Below, in pieces: positions 1 to 7,506 of a DNA stretch of 19,720 nucleotides (within the stretch, counting starts at the first letter, position 1; every line of letters begins with the position of its first letter). The stretch lies in the NCBI GenBank assembly GCA_019421015.1, contig JAHZGC010000033.1, positions 1 to 19,720 on the forward strand, in the 5' to 3' direction. A program made the translations under genes and the position numbers. Source of the DNA: Coriobacteriaceae bacterium. GTDB lineage: Bacteria; Actinomycetota; Coriobacteriia; Coriobacteriales; UMGS124. The notes below the pieces were generated by a model. It was not told the DNA's origin. It did no database searches and was given only the letters and a program-made list of their open reading frames with translations.

Positions 1-7
1 CTTGCTC

Positions 8-26
8 GCCCAGCGCTTCGCTGGGC
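8..26. other. Short perfect stem-loop at window edge, possible terminator
   Basis: GCCCAGCG (8-15) and CGCTGGGC (19-26) form a perfect 8-bp stem with a 3-nt loop. The plus strand continues with TCTCTT, a weak U-tract, so this may end a gene lying outside the window. No coding region within the window uses it. Confidence 0.35.
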
Positions 27-60
27 TCTCTTACACCACACTTGCGCGCGCTACCGGGCA

Positions 61-200
61 TAGGGCGGCGGAAACTCAAAAGATGTTGTCCAACCGGATT
101 TTTTGACCAACAAGAAAACCCTTGTCGGAAAACAATTAATGAGTAGGTATTCAATATGCATAATAAAGAAAATTTATGCACTTATACGCAACTGTTCTAA
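61..200. other. AT-rich intergenic stretch with inverted repeat
   Basis: Positions 1-260 carry no supportable gene. Within them, about 85-200 is clearly AT-rich against a GC-rich background. It contains a perfect 7-bp inverted repeat, TGCATAA (157-163) and TTATGCA (174-180), separated by 10 nt, and a small hairpin ACAAG/CTTGT near 110-125. This could be the promoter or operator region of a gene lying to the left on the minus strand, but no convincing -35/-10 pair was found. Confidence 0.35.
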
Positions 201-260
201 GAAGGGTCTCGGAAGGGAGCTCCCCCGGCAGCACCCTCGCCACCGCGTACGCGCCGTGCC

Positions 261-1010
261 CTAAATCCCCTCGGCCCAATCGGACCCGTCAGCCCACAGC
301 CCGCGCCCGGCAGCCTCGGCGTCGTCGGCCAGGTCGTGGAGGATGTCGCAGTAGGCGTCGTTGGGCTTGTAGGCGTGCACCACGGCATACCCCTCACTGG
401 CCATAAAGCCGTTCAGCATCTTGGCGGCCACCTCGTCGGGATCGGTGAAGTCGTCGGGCACGGCCGTCCACACATAGGCGAGCAGGCGGTCGTAGCGGTC
501 GGTCACATCGGTGTCGAACATCAGCCACAGACAGTCGCCGGCCTCCACGTTGGCTTCGAGAAACGAGCTCGCATCCTTGCCCTCCTCGGTGTTGCGCTCT
601 TGCTCGGGGGCTACGCTCTCGGGAGTGTTGATCCCGATGAGGCGCACGCGCTCCCTGGTTCCGTTCATCTCGACCACGATGGTGTCGCCGTCAACCACGC
701 GCTCGAGCGTCACGGGGGTCAGGTCGGTCTGCACCGGATGGCGCAACCCCTCCGAGACCTCCCCGCCACCCTCGACCGCACCGGTCTGCGGATCCACCCC
801 CAGCGCCGAAAGCACGCTGTCGTAGGCTTCGACACCGGCGGCCACGTCGTCGACGATCGCCTTCTCGGCAGGGTCGGCCCCGTTGCCCCCGCATCCCGCA
901 AGCAGGCCACAAAGCGCCAGCGACACCGCCAGGGCACCAAGGCGCAAGCCCATGCAAACGTTCCTGCAAACGCCCGTACGAGCAAAACGATTCTTCTCGG
1001 CGTGCTTCAT
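261..1010 (-). CDS. Staphylococcal nuclease-like (thermonuclease family) lipoprotein
   Basis: The protein has 249 residues. Residues 21-40 form a lipoprotein leader ending in the lipobox L37-A38-G39-C40, so export and lipid anchoring to the outer face of the membrane are expected. After a spacer of about 55 residues, the SNase fold starts near residue 99. The DGDT motif is at 107-110, the Arg35 equivalent is R123 in VRLIGINTPE, the general-base equivalent is E131, and the Arg87 equivalent is R175 in DRYDRLLAYV. The calcium-binding Asp40 position is Asn128, a substitution I believe is seen in many homologues. The family cleaves DNA/RNA phosphodiester bonds using Ca2+. The start at 1010 is chosen because a GGGGAGGAG ribosome site lies just upstream and the leader begins there; an upstream ATG at 1046 would add 12 residues ahead of it. 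No strong terminator follows; a GGGAGCTCCC palindrome sits at 215-224. Confidence 0.88.
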   Translation of the reverse strand: MKHAEKNRFARTGVCRNVCMGLRLGALAVSLALCGLLAGCGGNGADPAEKAIVDDVAAGVEAYDSVLSALGVDPQTGAVEGGGEVSEGLRHPVQTDLTPVTLERVVDGDTIVVEMNGTRERVRLIGINTPESVAPEQERNTEEGKDASSFLEANVEAGDCLWLMFDTDVTDRYDRLLAYVWTAVPDDFTDPDEVAAKMLNGFMASEGYAVVHAYKPNDAYCDILHDLADDAEAAGRGLWADGSDWAEGI

Positions 1011-1050
1011 ACGTCTCCTCCCCCGGGCATCTCTTCTCAGGGCCACTCTT

Positions 1051-1155
1051 TAGAGCATTTTGATAAAGTCCTGCACCGCGTTGCGCCGGGGCTTATCTGC
1101 CCTAGCACACCGCGCCCCGGCGCGCCTTGTGCAGGAACTTTCTCAAAACGCTCTA
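1051..1155. repeat. 105-nt imperfect palindrome (REP/MITE-like hairpin)
   Basis: TAGAGC (1051-1056) pairs with GCTCTA (1150-1155), and the arms continue through TTTTGA/TCAAAA, AAAGT/ACTTT and CTGCAC (1071-1076)/GTGCAG (1129-1134). The inner arms GCGCCGGGGC (1083-1092) and GCCCCGGCGC (1114-1123) are perfectly complementary, with a loop of about 21 nt. It stands just upstream of the nuclease gene, so it could fold in its leader RNA or be a dispersed palindromic element. No terminal transposase or coding sequence is associated. Confidence 0.75.
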
Positions 1156-1460
1156 GGTACCTTTTTCACGGGGACCCCGACAAAAATCGCACTGCAGGCC
1201 AACTCGAACGGAATCCCATATTCCCATAGTAAATTTCACACGGCGAGCTTCACGCAGTAAGTTTCGCGCAGTAAGCCAGAATGTATCATTCTATAAAACT
1301 ATTGGCTCTCGTAACGACCTCATGGGCTCTCGTAGACGCCCCGATCCACCCACCCTCCTCTTCGTCCCAAAACGTCGTTTCCCCACTTTTCGGGCTTCTC
1401 CCCAAACAAAACGCCCGTCACGGCTGCACTTGCATCGCAAATGTCGCATACTGTTTACCC
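1156..1460 (+). promoter_or_regulatory. Upstream region of the helicase gene with tandem and direct repeats
   Basis: No gene is supported here. CTTCACGCAGTAAG (1248-1261) is followed directly by TTTCGCGCAGTAAG (1262-1275), a 14-nt tandem repeat with 12/14 identity and a more degenerate third unit just before. GGCTCTCGTA occurs at 1304-1313 and 1325-1334, 21 bp apart (two helical turns). Possible -10 boxes are TATCAT (1284-1289) and TATAAA (1292-1297), both without a good -35. If transcription starts near 1300, the helicase mRNA has a leader of about 160 nt. Confidence 0.4.
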
Positions 1461-2822
<1,362 letters not shown>

Positions 2823-2829
2823 TTTGCGG

Positions 2830-2914
2830 GTGGATCGCCGCTCGCCGCGTTCCGCAGGTGCTCACGTACGTCCAGTACGCTTCACACCTGCGCGCCTTGC
2901 GAGCGGCGATCCAC
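2830..2914. repeat. 85-nt long palindromic element
   Basis: GTGGATCGCCGCTCGC (2830-2845) is perfectly complementary to GCGAGCGGCGATCCAC (2899-2914). Inside it CGCAGGTG (2853-2860) pairs with CACCTGCG (2885-2892), and the apex GTAC/GTAC (2866-2869, 2875-2878) closes a 5-nt loop. The arm starts 8 nt after the helicase stop codon. It may end or stabilise that transcript, but there is no clean U-tract; the long layered symmetry fits a dispersed palindromic repeat better. Confidence 0.8.
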
Positions 2915-3226
2915 TTTTAGCAGGGGGCACCCCACGGGCGGCAATTCACTTTAGGGGGGCACACCCCGAACCGGCTCGCCGCGTTCCACGGGGGAGAAAA
3001 CCTGCAGAATCGCTGGGGTTCTCCCAAAAACCGTTGCGGGCAAGCTCCGGAGGGGTATCCGGCATACAGTCTGCGGGTCGGGCCTTCTTGCAACGGGCCC
3101 CTCGCGTGGGGACCTTCTCACAATCTAGTAAGGTTGATGAAGTCTCCGGGGTCATCCGTTGACGCACGGCCCACGACCAAGCAGACTATGGCAGATCGGC
3201 ACATAGAGACATAGCGGGGAGTCGGC
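2915..3226. other. Intergenic region with degenerate repeats and small hairpins
   Basis: No gene is supported. GCTCGCCGCGTTCC from the left arm of the preceding palindrome (2840-2853) recurs at 2974-2987, and CACTTTTAG..GGGGGCAC near 2912 recurs as CACTTTAG..GGGGCAC near 2948, so a degenerate second copy is likely. Other pairs are GGGAGAA (2992-2998)/TTCTCCC (3019-3025), CCGTTGC (3031-3037)/GCAACGG (3090-3096) and CCGGA/TCCGG near 3047-3062. A TTGACG at 3159-3164 could be the -35 of the next gene, but the nearest -10-like hexamers (GACTAT, TATGGC) are 19-22 nt away. Confidence 0.4.
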
Positions 3227-4267
3227 ATGCACAACGCAACCACCATCTTGGGCGCATCCATAGACCGCAGGCGGTTCGCCCGCGCGGGCCTCGCCCTGGG
3301 GGCGCTCGCGCTGGTGGCACCGCTTGCCGGCTGCGACTCGTTCCTGGGGATCAAAGACCCCGCGGCCGAGGAGCCCGTCCAAACTGACGTGCCGTCGCTG
3401 CCCCCCAACACCGTGGAGTTCGAGGGGCTCGTCGTCACCCTGGGCACCGACCCGACCACCTGGACGTGGGACAAGATCAACAACCCGCAGTCAGCCAACA
3501 ACGGCAGCCTCGTGGTCGCCCTCCCCATCAGCGTCACCAACAACGACGAGTCCAGCCACCTGATCAACAACCACTACTGCAAGGTCGTGTCGCCCGACGG
3601 CCAGATCCAGGCGGACATCTCGGGCTACTACACCGACAGCGACATCCTCCAGCGCGGCAACATCCCGGCCGGTGCCACCGAGCAGGCCGTGATTCACGTG
3701 CCCTACCGCGGCTCCGGCACCTACCAGCTTGAGTTCGACAACCTGCTGGGTCGCAAAGCCCAGCTCCCGTTCGAGCTCAGCGGGTCGCAGGCCTCGGGGC
3801 TGCGCCCCCTGCCCGACGGCGACCTGGGCTCCACAAGCGCCCAGAACGCCGTGCCCTACGGCACCCCCTTCAGCGTGGGACCGCTGACCCTGACGTTCTC
3901 GGCCGACGAGGCGTCGTTCTTGTGGATCCAGGCATGGGACCCCTATAACGACGCCTGGAACGGTCGCTGGTGCGTAGGCGTGCCGCTCTCGATCACCAAC
4001 AACAGCGCCGAGCCCCAGGAGCTCACGGCCGACCTCTACAAGCTCTACGCACCGCGCCTCTACCCCATGGAAGACGCCGCGCCCTGGTTCGGCGACCCCT
4101 CGCCCGACTATGTGACCTCGGCCACCTACATCGGCCCCATCCAACCGGGTGAGACCGCGCAGACCATGCTCTACTGGCCCTACGACGAGGACGGCTGGTA
4201 CTACGCCGCCTTCGACAACGACGGCTTTATGGTCGTGGCCAGCGCCCGCATCGCGCAGTACTCGTAG
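3227..4267 (+). CDS. Tat-type lipoprotein with two tandem Ig-like (DUF4352-like) domains
   Basis: The protein has 346 residues. The leader carries a twin-arginine motif DRRRF (13-17), a hydrophobic core, and the lipobox L33-A34-G35-C36, so a Tat-exported lipoprotein anchored outside the membrane is expected. The rest holds two related domains of about 115 residues, roughly 60-172 and 211-331. Each has a central strand followed by ITNN/VTNN (VALPISVTNN, VGVPLSITNN), a GxIxxG turn (GNIPAGATE, GPIQPGETA), and ends in GxY...FDN (GTYQLEFDN, GWYYAAFDN). This layout resembles DUF4352-type extracellular beta-sandwiches; the exact family is my inference and no ligand can be named. A GGGGAG ribosome site precedes the ATG. 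The gene is monocistronic and ends at a strong terminator. Confidence 0.8.
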   Translation: MHNATTILGASIDRRRFARAGLALGALALVAPLAGCDSFLGIKDPAAEEPVQTDVPSLPPNTVEFEGLVVTLGTDPTTWTWDKINNPQSANNGSLVVALPISVTNNDESSHLINNHYCKVVSPDGQIQADISGYYTDSDILQRGNIPAGATEQAVIHVPYRGSGTYQLEFDNLLGRKAQLPFELSGSQASGLRPLPDGDLGSTSAQNAVPYGTPFSVGPLTLTFSADEASFLWIQAWDPYNDAWNGRWCVGVPLSITNNSAEPQELTADLYKLYAPRLYPMEDAAPWFGDPSPDYVTSATYIGPIQPGETAQTMLYWPYDEDGWYYAAFDNDGFMVVASARIAQYS

Positions 4268-4303
4268 GGCGAACCGCAGAATTGCCGCCACGAGGCGCCT
4301 CTC

Positions 4304-4347
4304 AAGGCTGCCAGCCGCGCGACCCTACTGCGGCCGGCAGCCTTTTT
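4304..4347 (+). terminator. Rho-independent terminator between the lipoprotein gene and tadA
   Basis: AAGGCTGCC (4304-4312) pairs with GGCAGCCTT (4336-4344), extended inward by GCCGC (4314-4318)/GCGGC (4330-4334) across one mismatch, and the plus strand runs into TTTTT (4343-4347). It terminates the plus-strand lipoprotein gene. The right half of the stem lies inside the convergent tadA coding region, whose stop is at 4325-4327, so the last tadA codons are part of the hairpin. The minus strand lacks a U-tract. Confidence 0.85.
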
Positions 4348-4876
4348 GGGTCCGGCGTGCCTCCTTGGCCTCGCGGCGACGGCGCTTGAAGAACGCCCGC
4401 AGCTCCTGGGCGCACTCCCGCTCAAGGACGCCGCGGGTCACCTCGAAAGCATGGTTGAGCCGTGGGTCGCCGCTCACGTCGTAGAGCGTGCCGAGCGCAC
4501 CCCCCTTGGGGTCGGGTGCCCCGTACACACAGCGGTCCACACGCCCGTTCACCATAAGGCCCGCGCACATGAGGCAGGGCTCGAGGGTCACGTAGACCGT
4601 GCAACCCGTAAGCCGCCAGCGTCCCAGCTCCCGGGCGGCCGCCACCATGGCGCTGAACTCGGCGTGGGCCGAGGGGTCGGCGTCGGTTTCGCGCCGGTTG
4701 TGGGCCCGTGCGACCACCGCTCCCCCGCACACCACCACGGCCCCGATGGGCACCTCGCCCATGGCCGCCGCCAGCCGCGCCTGCTCAAGGGCGAGGCGCA
4801 TGAACCGCTCGTCGGCCTCGCGACGGGGGGCAAGGGCACGGCAGGGGTTCTGGGCAGGCAGATGCGGGCTGACCAT
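4325..4876 (-). CDS. tadA: tRNA-specific adenosine deaminase TadA
   Basis: The protein has 183 residues of the cytidine/deoxycytidylate deaminase fold. It deaminates A34 to inosine in the anticodon of tRNA-Arg(ACG), allowing decoding of CGU, CGC and CGA. The zinc and catalytic site is visible: H71-A72-E73 (Glu73 the proton shuttle) and P100-C101-L-M-C104. The segment GRVDRCVYGAPDPKGGALGT (111-130) is typical of TadA, separating it from free cytidine deaminases. The C-terminal tail is very basic (FKRRRREAKEARR). The start ATG at 4876 gives a length near the family norm; an AAGGA lies about 12 nt upstream, rather far. The open frame extends farther upstream, but that sequence is promoter-like and not conserved in character. 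The gene is divergent from the CapA-family gene. Confidence 0.93.
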   Translation of the reverse strand: MVSPHLPAQNPCRALAPRREADERFMRLALEQARLAAAMGEVPIGAVVVCGGAVVARAHNRRETDADPSAHAEFSAMVAAARELGRWRLTGCTVYVTLEPCLMCAGLMVNGRVDRCVYGAPDPKGGALGTLYDVSGDPRLNHAFEVTRGVLERECAQELRAFFKRRRREAKEARRTQKGCRPQ

Positions 4877-4931
4877 AGGGACTGAGGGTCCTTTCGCTTG
4901 CGGCGGAGAAACGCGGGGGGCGGTGGGGAGA

Positions 4932-4961
4932 AGCATATCAAGTCGCTCATATCGCTCACAA
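4932..4961 (-). promoter_or_regulatory. Probable promoter of tadA
   Basis: On the minus strand, TTGTGA (4956-4961) is followed after 18 nt by TATGCT (4932-4937); each hexamer matches 4 of 6 consensus bases. Transcription would begin near 4925, leaving a leader of about 50 nt before the tadA ATG. The opposite promoter for the CapA gene is less clear: only TATGCT at 5046-5051 is seen, without a convincing -35. Confidence 0.5.
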
Positions 4962-5126
4962 CCCCCGCATCCGGCCACCAAACTTCCCTCCCCGGCGAAT
5001 TTGCGGGCATTCCATCCCTCCGGGACCCGCGCCGCGATTCTCCTGTATGCTGTGCAGCGACAAAACCGCACCTCCCGCCCATTGCAGGACGGTGCCCCAA
5101 GCTCCCGACCGCAAAGGACCGCGCCC

Positions 5127-6578
5127 GTGACCACGCCTGCCGGCGGAAAACACTTCGCACCTTCCCCCGCTGCGCAGCAACCGGCATCCGGCGCCCCGCG
5201 CCGAGCCGACCAGTCCCCTGCCGGCACGCGGTTCCGTCCCCAGCCCGCCGCGCCCCCGGCCGACACCCCGCGAGCCACCGCCGACCATGCCTCCGTGCGC
5301 GTCTACTCCCGCAAGCGTGCTAGGTCCTACTCCAAGCGCGCCCATTCCCTGGGGCACCGGTTCTTCCTGGGCCCGGGCGTCACCGCGTTGGCAGCTGGGG
5401 CGGTAGTCTTTGCCGGAATCTCGGGAATCTCAGGCGCCGTCCGCATGGCCACCGAGCCCTCCATCGCCTCCACCGCCACCGTGCGCCAGCGCGACGTGCC
5501 CACGCTGCGGGAGGTCTCCTACACCACCGTGAGCTTCTCGGCCGTGGGCGACAACCTCATGAACCTGCCGGTGGTGGAGGCCGCCGACGCCAACGCCGGC
5601 GAGATGTACGACGGGCTCTACGACTTTACCCCCATGTACCAGGGCGTCGCCGACATCGTGGCCACCCATGACCTCAACTTCATCGACATCGAGACCATCC
5701 TGGGCGGCGACCATCTGGGCCTCACGGGATACCCCTCGTTCAACTCGCCCGCGGCCATCGCCGACGAGGTGGCCGACTTTGGCTGGAACCTGGCCACCAC
5801 GGCCACCAACCACTCGCTCGACGTGGGCATCGAGGGCATCAACAACTCGAGCGCCACCTGGGCCGCCCACCCCGAGGTCGTGGTGACGGGCACCTTTGTG
5901 AGCCCCGAGGACCGCGCCCGTATCCGCACCGTCGAGAAGAACGGCATCACCTTTGCGTTCCTCTCCTACACCGACTACCTCAATGGCATCCCGGTACCGA
6001 GCGGCTACGAGTACGCGGTGGCCACGGCCGACACCGACGCCATGGTGGCCGATGTCACCCGGGCCCACGAGCTGGCCGACGTGGTGATCGTGGCCATGAG
6101 CTGGGGCAGCGAGAACGACTTCGTGCCCAACGAGACCCAGCGCTACTTCGCTCAGCTGCTCGCCAACCTCGGGGTCGACCTGGTGGTGGGCTTTGGCCCC
6201 CACGTGATCCAGCCCATCGAGTGGTACCAGCAGCTCGACGCCGCGGGCAACCCCACCGGGTCGCAGACTCTCGTGGTGTTCTCGCTCGGCAACTTCCTGA
6301 GCAACCAGCCCTACGCCTACGCCAATGTAGAGGGGTGCTTTACCTGCGTGTTCGAGCGGCTGGGCCAGCACGGGCCCATCACGCTCACCGACCTGGCCTG
6401 GACGCCGCTCATCAACCACATCGACGGCGACTACCACGAGGTCTTCAAGCTGCGCGACTACACCCCCGAGCTCGCCTGGGCCCACGACAACCTCTCGAAC
6501 GAGGGGGTCGACCCCCTCGAGTACGCCTGGGGGCTTACCAACGACGTAATCGGGCCGAGCGGGGTGGCGATCCGGTAG
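5127..6578 (+). CDS. CapA-family (PgsA-like) membrane-anchored protein
   Basis: The protein has 483 residues. Residues 1-75 are a Pro/Ala/Arg-rich, presumably cytoplasmic tail. A single membrane helix follows at about 79-105, and the CapA domain occupies about 132-430 outside the cell. This metallophosphoesterase-like fold is known from poly-gamma-glutamate synthesis protein PgsA/CapA. Motifs seen are AVGDN (139-143), IDIET with E189, TNHSLD (227-232), GFGPHVIQPIEW (355-366) and FSLGNFLSN (385-393). At the place of the usual HWGxE motif this protein has SWGSE (325-329), losing the His. No capB, capC or ligase gene is near, so poly-gamma-glutamate production cannot be inferred. The GTG start at 5127 is chosen for the AAAGGA site 8 nt upstream and because the region before it is promoter-like; the frame itself is open back to 4599 over tadA. 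Confidence 0.88.
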   Translation: MTTPAGGKHFAPSPAAQQPASGAPRRADQSPAGTRFRPQPAAPPADTPRATADHASVRVYSRKRARSYSKRAHSLGHRFFLGPGVTALAAGAVVFAGISGISGAVRMATEPSIASTATVRQRDVPTLREVSYTTVSFSAVGDNLMNLPVVEAADANAGEMYDGLYDFTPMYQGVADIVATHDLNFIDIETILGGDHLGLTGYPSFNSPAAIADEVADFGWNLATTATNHSLDVGIEGINNSSATWAAHPEVVVTGTFVSPEDRARIRTVEKNGITFAFLSYTDYLNGIPVPSGYEYAVATADTDAMVADVTRAHELADVVIVAMSWGSENDFVPNETQRYFAQLLANLGVDLVVGFGPHVIQPIEWYQQLDAAGNPTGSQTLVVFSLGNFLSNQPYAYANVEGCFTCVFERLGQHGPITLTDLAWTPLINHIDGDYHEVFKLRDYTPELAWAHDNLSNEGVDPLEYAWGLTNDVIGPSGVAIR

Positions 6579-6640
6579 GAAAAGAAGGCCGGGCGGCTTG
6601 GGTGCACCGTTGCCCCCGCCACACCCTTTCCGTCACAGCG

Positions 6641-6690
6641 TGCACAACGGTATACAACGGTGCGCAATCGTGCGCAACCGTGTACAACCG
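6641..6690. repeat. Five tandem 10-bp repeats, consensus TGYRCAACSG
   Basis: The units TGCACAACGG, TATACAACGG, TGCGCAATCG, TGCGCAACCG and TGTACAACCG follow each other without gaps. They lie after the CapA-family gene and about 70 bp ahead of a possible -10 box for tRNA-Ser. The period is close to one helical turn, so a repeated protein site on one face of the DNA is conceivable. The rest of 6579-6777 shows no gene. Confidence 0.75.
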
Positions 6691-6759
6691 CCCAGGGGGC
6701 TCCCATACGCAGCCTCGATGAAGCCGTGCCACGCCGTTCCCTCCGATCCCGACGCGCGC

Positions 6760-6765
6760 TATCAT
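6760..6765 (+). promoter_or_regulatory. Possible -10 box of tRNA-Ser
   Basis: TATCAT lies 12 nt before the mature 5' end of the tRNA, a suitable place for a -10 element. The -35 at the right distance (TTCCCT, 6737-6742) is poor. The same TATCAT hexamer appears ahead of the rRNA methyltransferase gene (7958-7963). Confidence 0.35.
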
Positions 6766-6777
6766 GGACATTCATAG

Positions 6778-6868
6778 GGAGGGATGGCAGAGTGGTTTAA
6801 TGCGGCGGTCTTGAAAACCGTTGAGCGGTAACCCCGTTCCGAGGGTTCGAATCCCTCTCCCTCCGCCA
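6778..6868 (+). tRNA. tRNA-Ser (anticodon UGA)
   Basis: This is a class II tRNA of 91 nt including an encoded CCA (6866-6868). The acceptor GGAGGGA (6778-6784) pairs with TCCCTCC (6858-6864), with discriminator G6865. The anticodon stem GCGGT/ACCGT encloses CTTGAAA, giving anticodon TGA at 6812-6814. A long variable arm follows, and the T arm is GAGGG-TTCGAAT-CCCTC (6841-6857). It reads UCN serine codons, mainly UCA. Confidence 0.97.
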
Positions 6869-6881
6869 CGGGCAGCCCCGA

Positions 6882-6917
6882 CGCCCCTCGAGTTTCCAGA
6901 GCTCGGGGGGCGCTTTT
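6882..6917 (+). terminator. Rho-independent terminator of tRNA-Ser
   Basis: CGCCCCTCGAG (6882-6892) pairs with CTCGGGGGGCG (6902-6912) over 11 bp with one G-U pair, followed by CTTTTC. It begins 13 nt after the CCA end. Confidence 0.85.
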
Positions 6918-7035
6918 CTACAGCAGCTCACTCGGCCGCGGACTCTCGCAACAGCGAATGGGGCAAAAATACTGTAGGATGAACCAGATGGCACATTAGC
7001 AAGAACAGCCAGACAAAACCGACAGTCGAGGAACC

Positions 7036-7506
7036 ATGACCCAACTGACCCTCTATCACGGAAGCAAAGAGCGCGTCGAGTTTCCAGAAATCAGGACGGC
7101 GCGCTTCCATAAAGACTTTTACTTCGGGTTCTACTGCACGTTGCTCGAAGAACAAGCCTCCCGATGGGCCACCCGTTTTACAGGGCGCGGCGTGGTAAAC
7201 ACATACCTTTACCACCCCGACCCCAACCTCAAGGTGCTTACCTTCCCCACGATGTCCGAATCATGGCTCGACTTCATCGCGGCTTGCCGCTTGGGCACAC
7301 CCCGCGAATACGATGTGGTCGAGGGACCTATGGCCGACGATACCATCTTCAATTACGTCCAAGACTTTGTGGACGGCAAGATAAGCCGGGCAGCCTTCTG
7401 GGAGTTGGCAAAGTTCAAACACCCGACTCATCAGATCAGCTTTCACACGGCTCGAGCGCTAACAGCTCTGGAATTCGTCGAAAGCCGCGAGGTGACCGAT
7501 GAGTAA
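7036..7506 (+). CDS. DUF3990 protein, putative ADP-ribosyltransferase-fold toxin
   Basis: The protein has 156 residues and matches DUF3990 features: an N-terminal LYHGS (6-10), KDFYFGFYCT (26-35) followed by EEQASRWA, and a C-terminal HQISFHTARALTALEF segment. From the literature as I recall it, DUF3990 has been grouped with ADP-ribosyltransferase-like toxin domains; His8 and Tyr33 would match the H-Y part of such a site, while the third catalytic residue is not clear. A GAGGA ribosome site precedes the ATG. The gene overlaps the next one by 8 nt, so the two are cotranscribed and translationally coupled. Base composition here is visibly less GC-rich than in the flanking genes, suggesting acquisition. 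No signal peptide is present, so action in the cytoplasm is expected. The toxin role is inferred, not shown. Confidence 0.8.
   Translation: MTQLTLYHGSKERVEFPEIRTARFHKDFYFGFYCTLLEEQASRWATRFTGRGVVNTYLYHPDPNLKVLTFPTMSESWLDFIAACRLGTPREYDVVEGPMADDTIFNYVQDFVDGKISRAAFWELAKFKHPTHQISFHTARALTALEFVESREVTDE

Noticed and set aside
336..1229. A 297-codon plus-strand open frame over the nuclease gene
   Set aside because: It is antisense to a clear SNase-family protein with lipobox and catalytic motifs, and runs through the 1051-1155 palindrome; no family likeness was seen.
1281..1460. N-terminal extension of the helicase from an ATG at 1281
   Set aside because: The 60 extra residues do not look like any helicase N-terminus, overlap repeats and promoter-like sequence, and the Q-motif region begins at 1461.
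4599..5126. Upstream extension of the CapA-family gene
   Set aside because: It would overlap tadA by about 280 nt on the other strand, and a GTG with a good AAAGGA site is found at 5127.
4877..5278. Upstream extension of tadA to 5278
   Set aside because: It would add 134 residues absent from TadA proteins and overlap the tadA promoter and the start of the CapA gene.
6641..6690. CRISPR array
   Set aside because: The units are only 10 bp and directly adjacent, with no spacers, and no cas gene is in the window.
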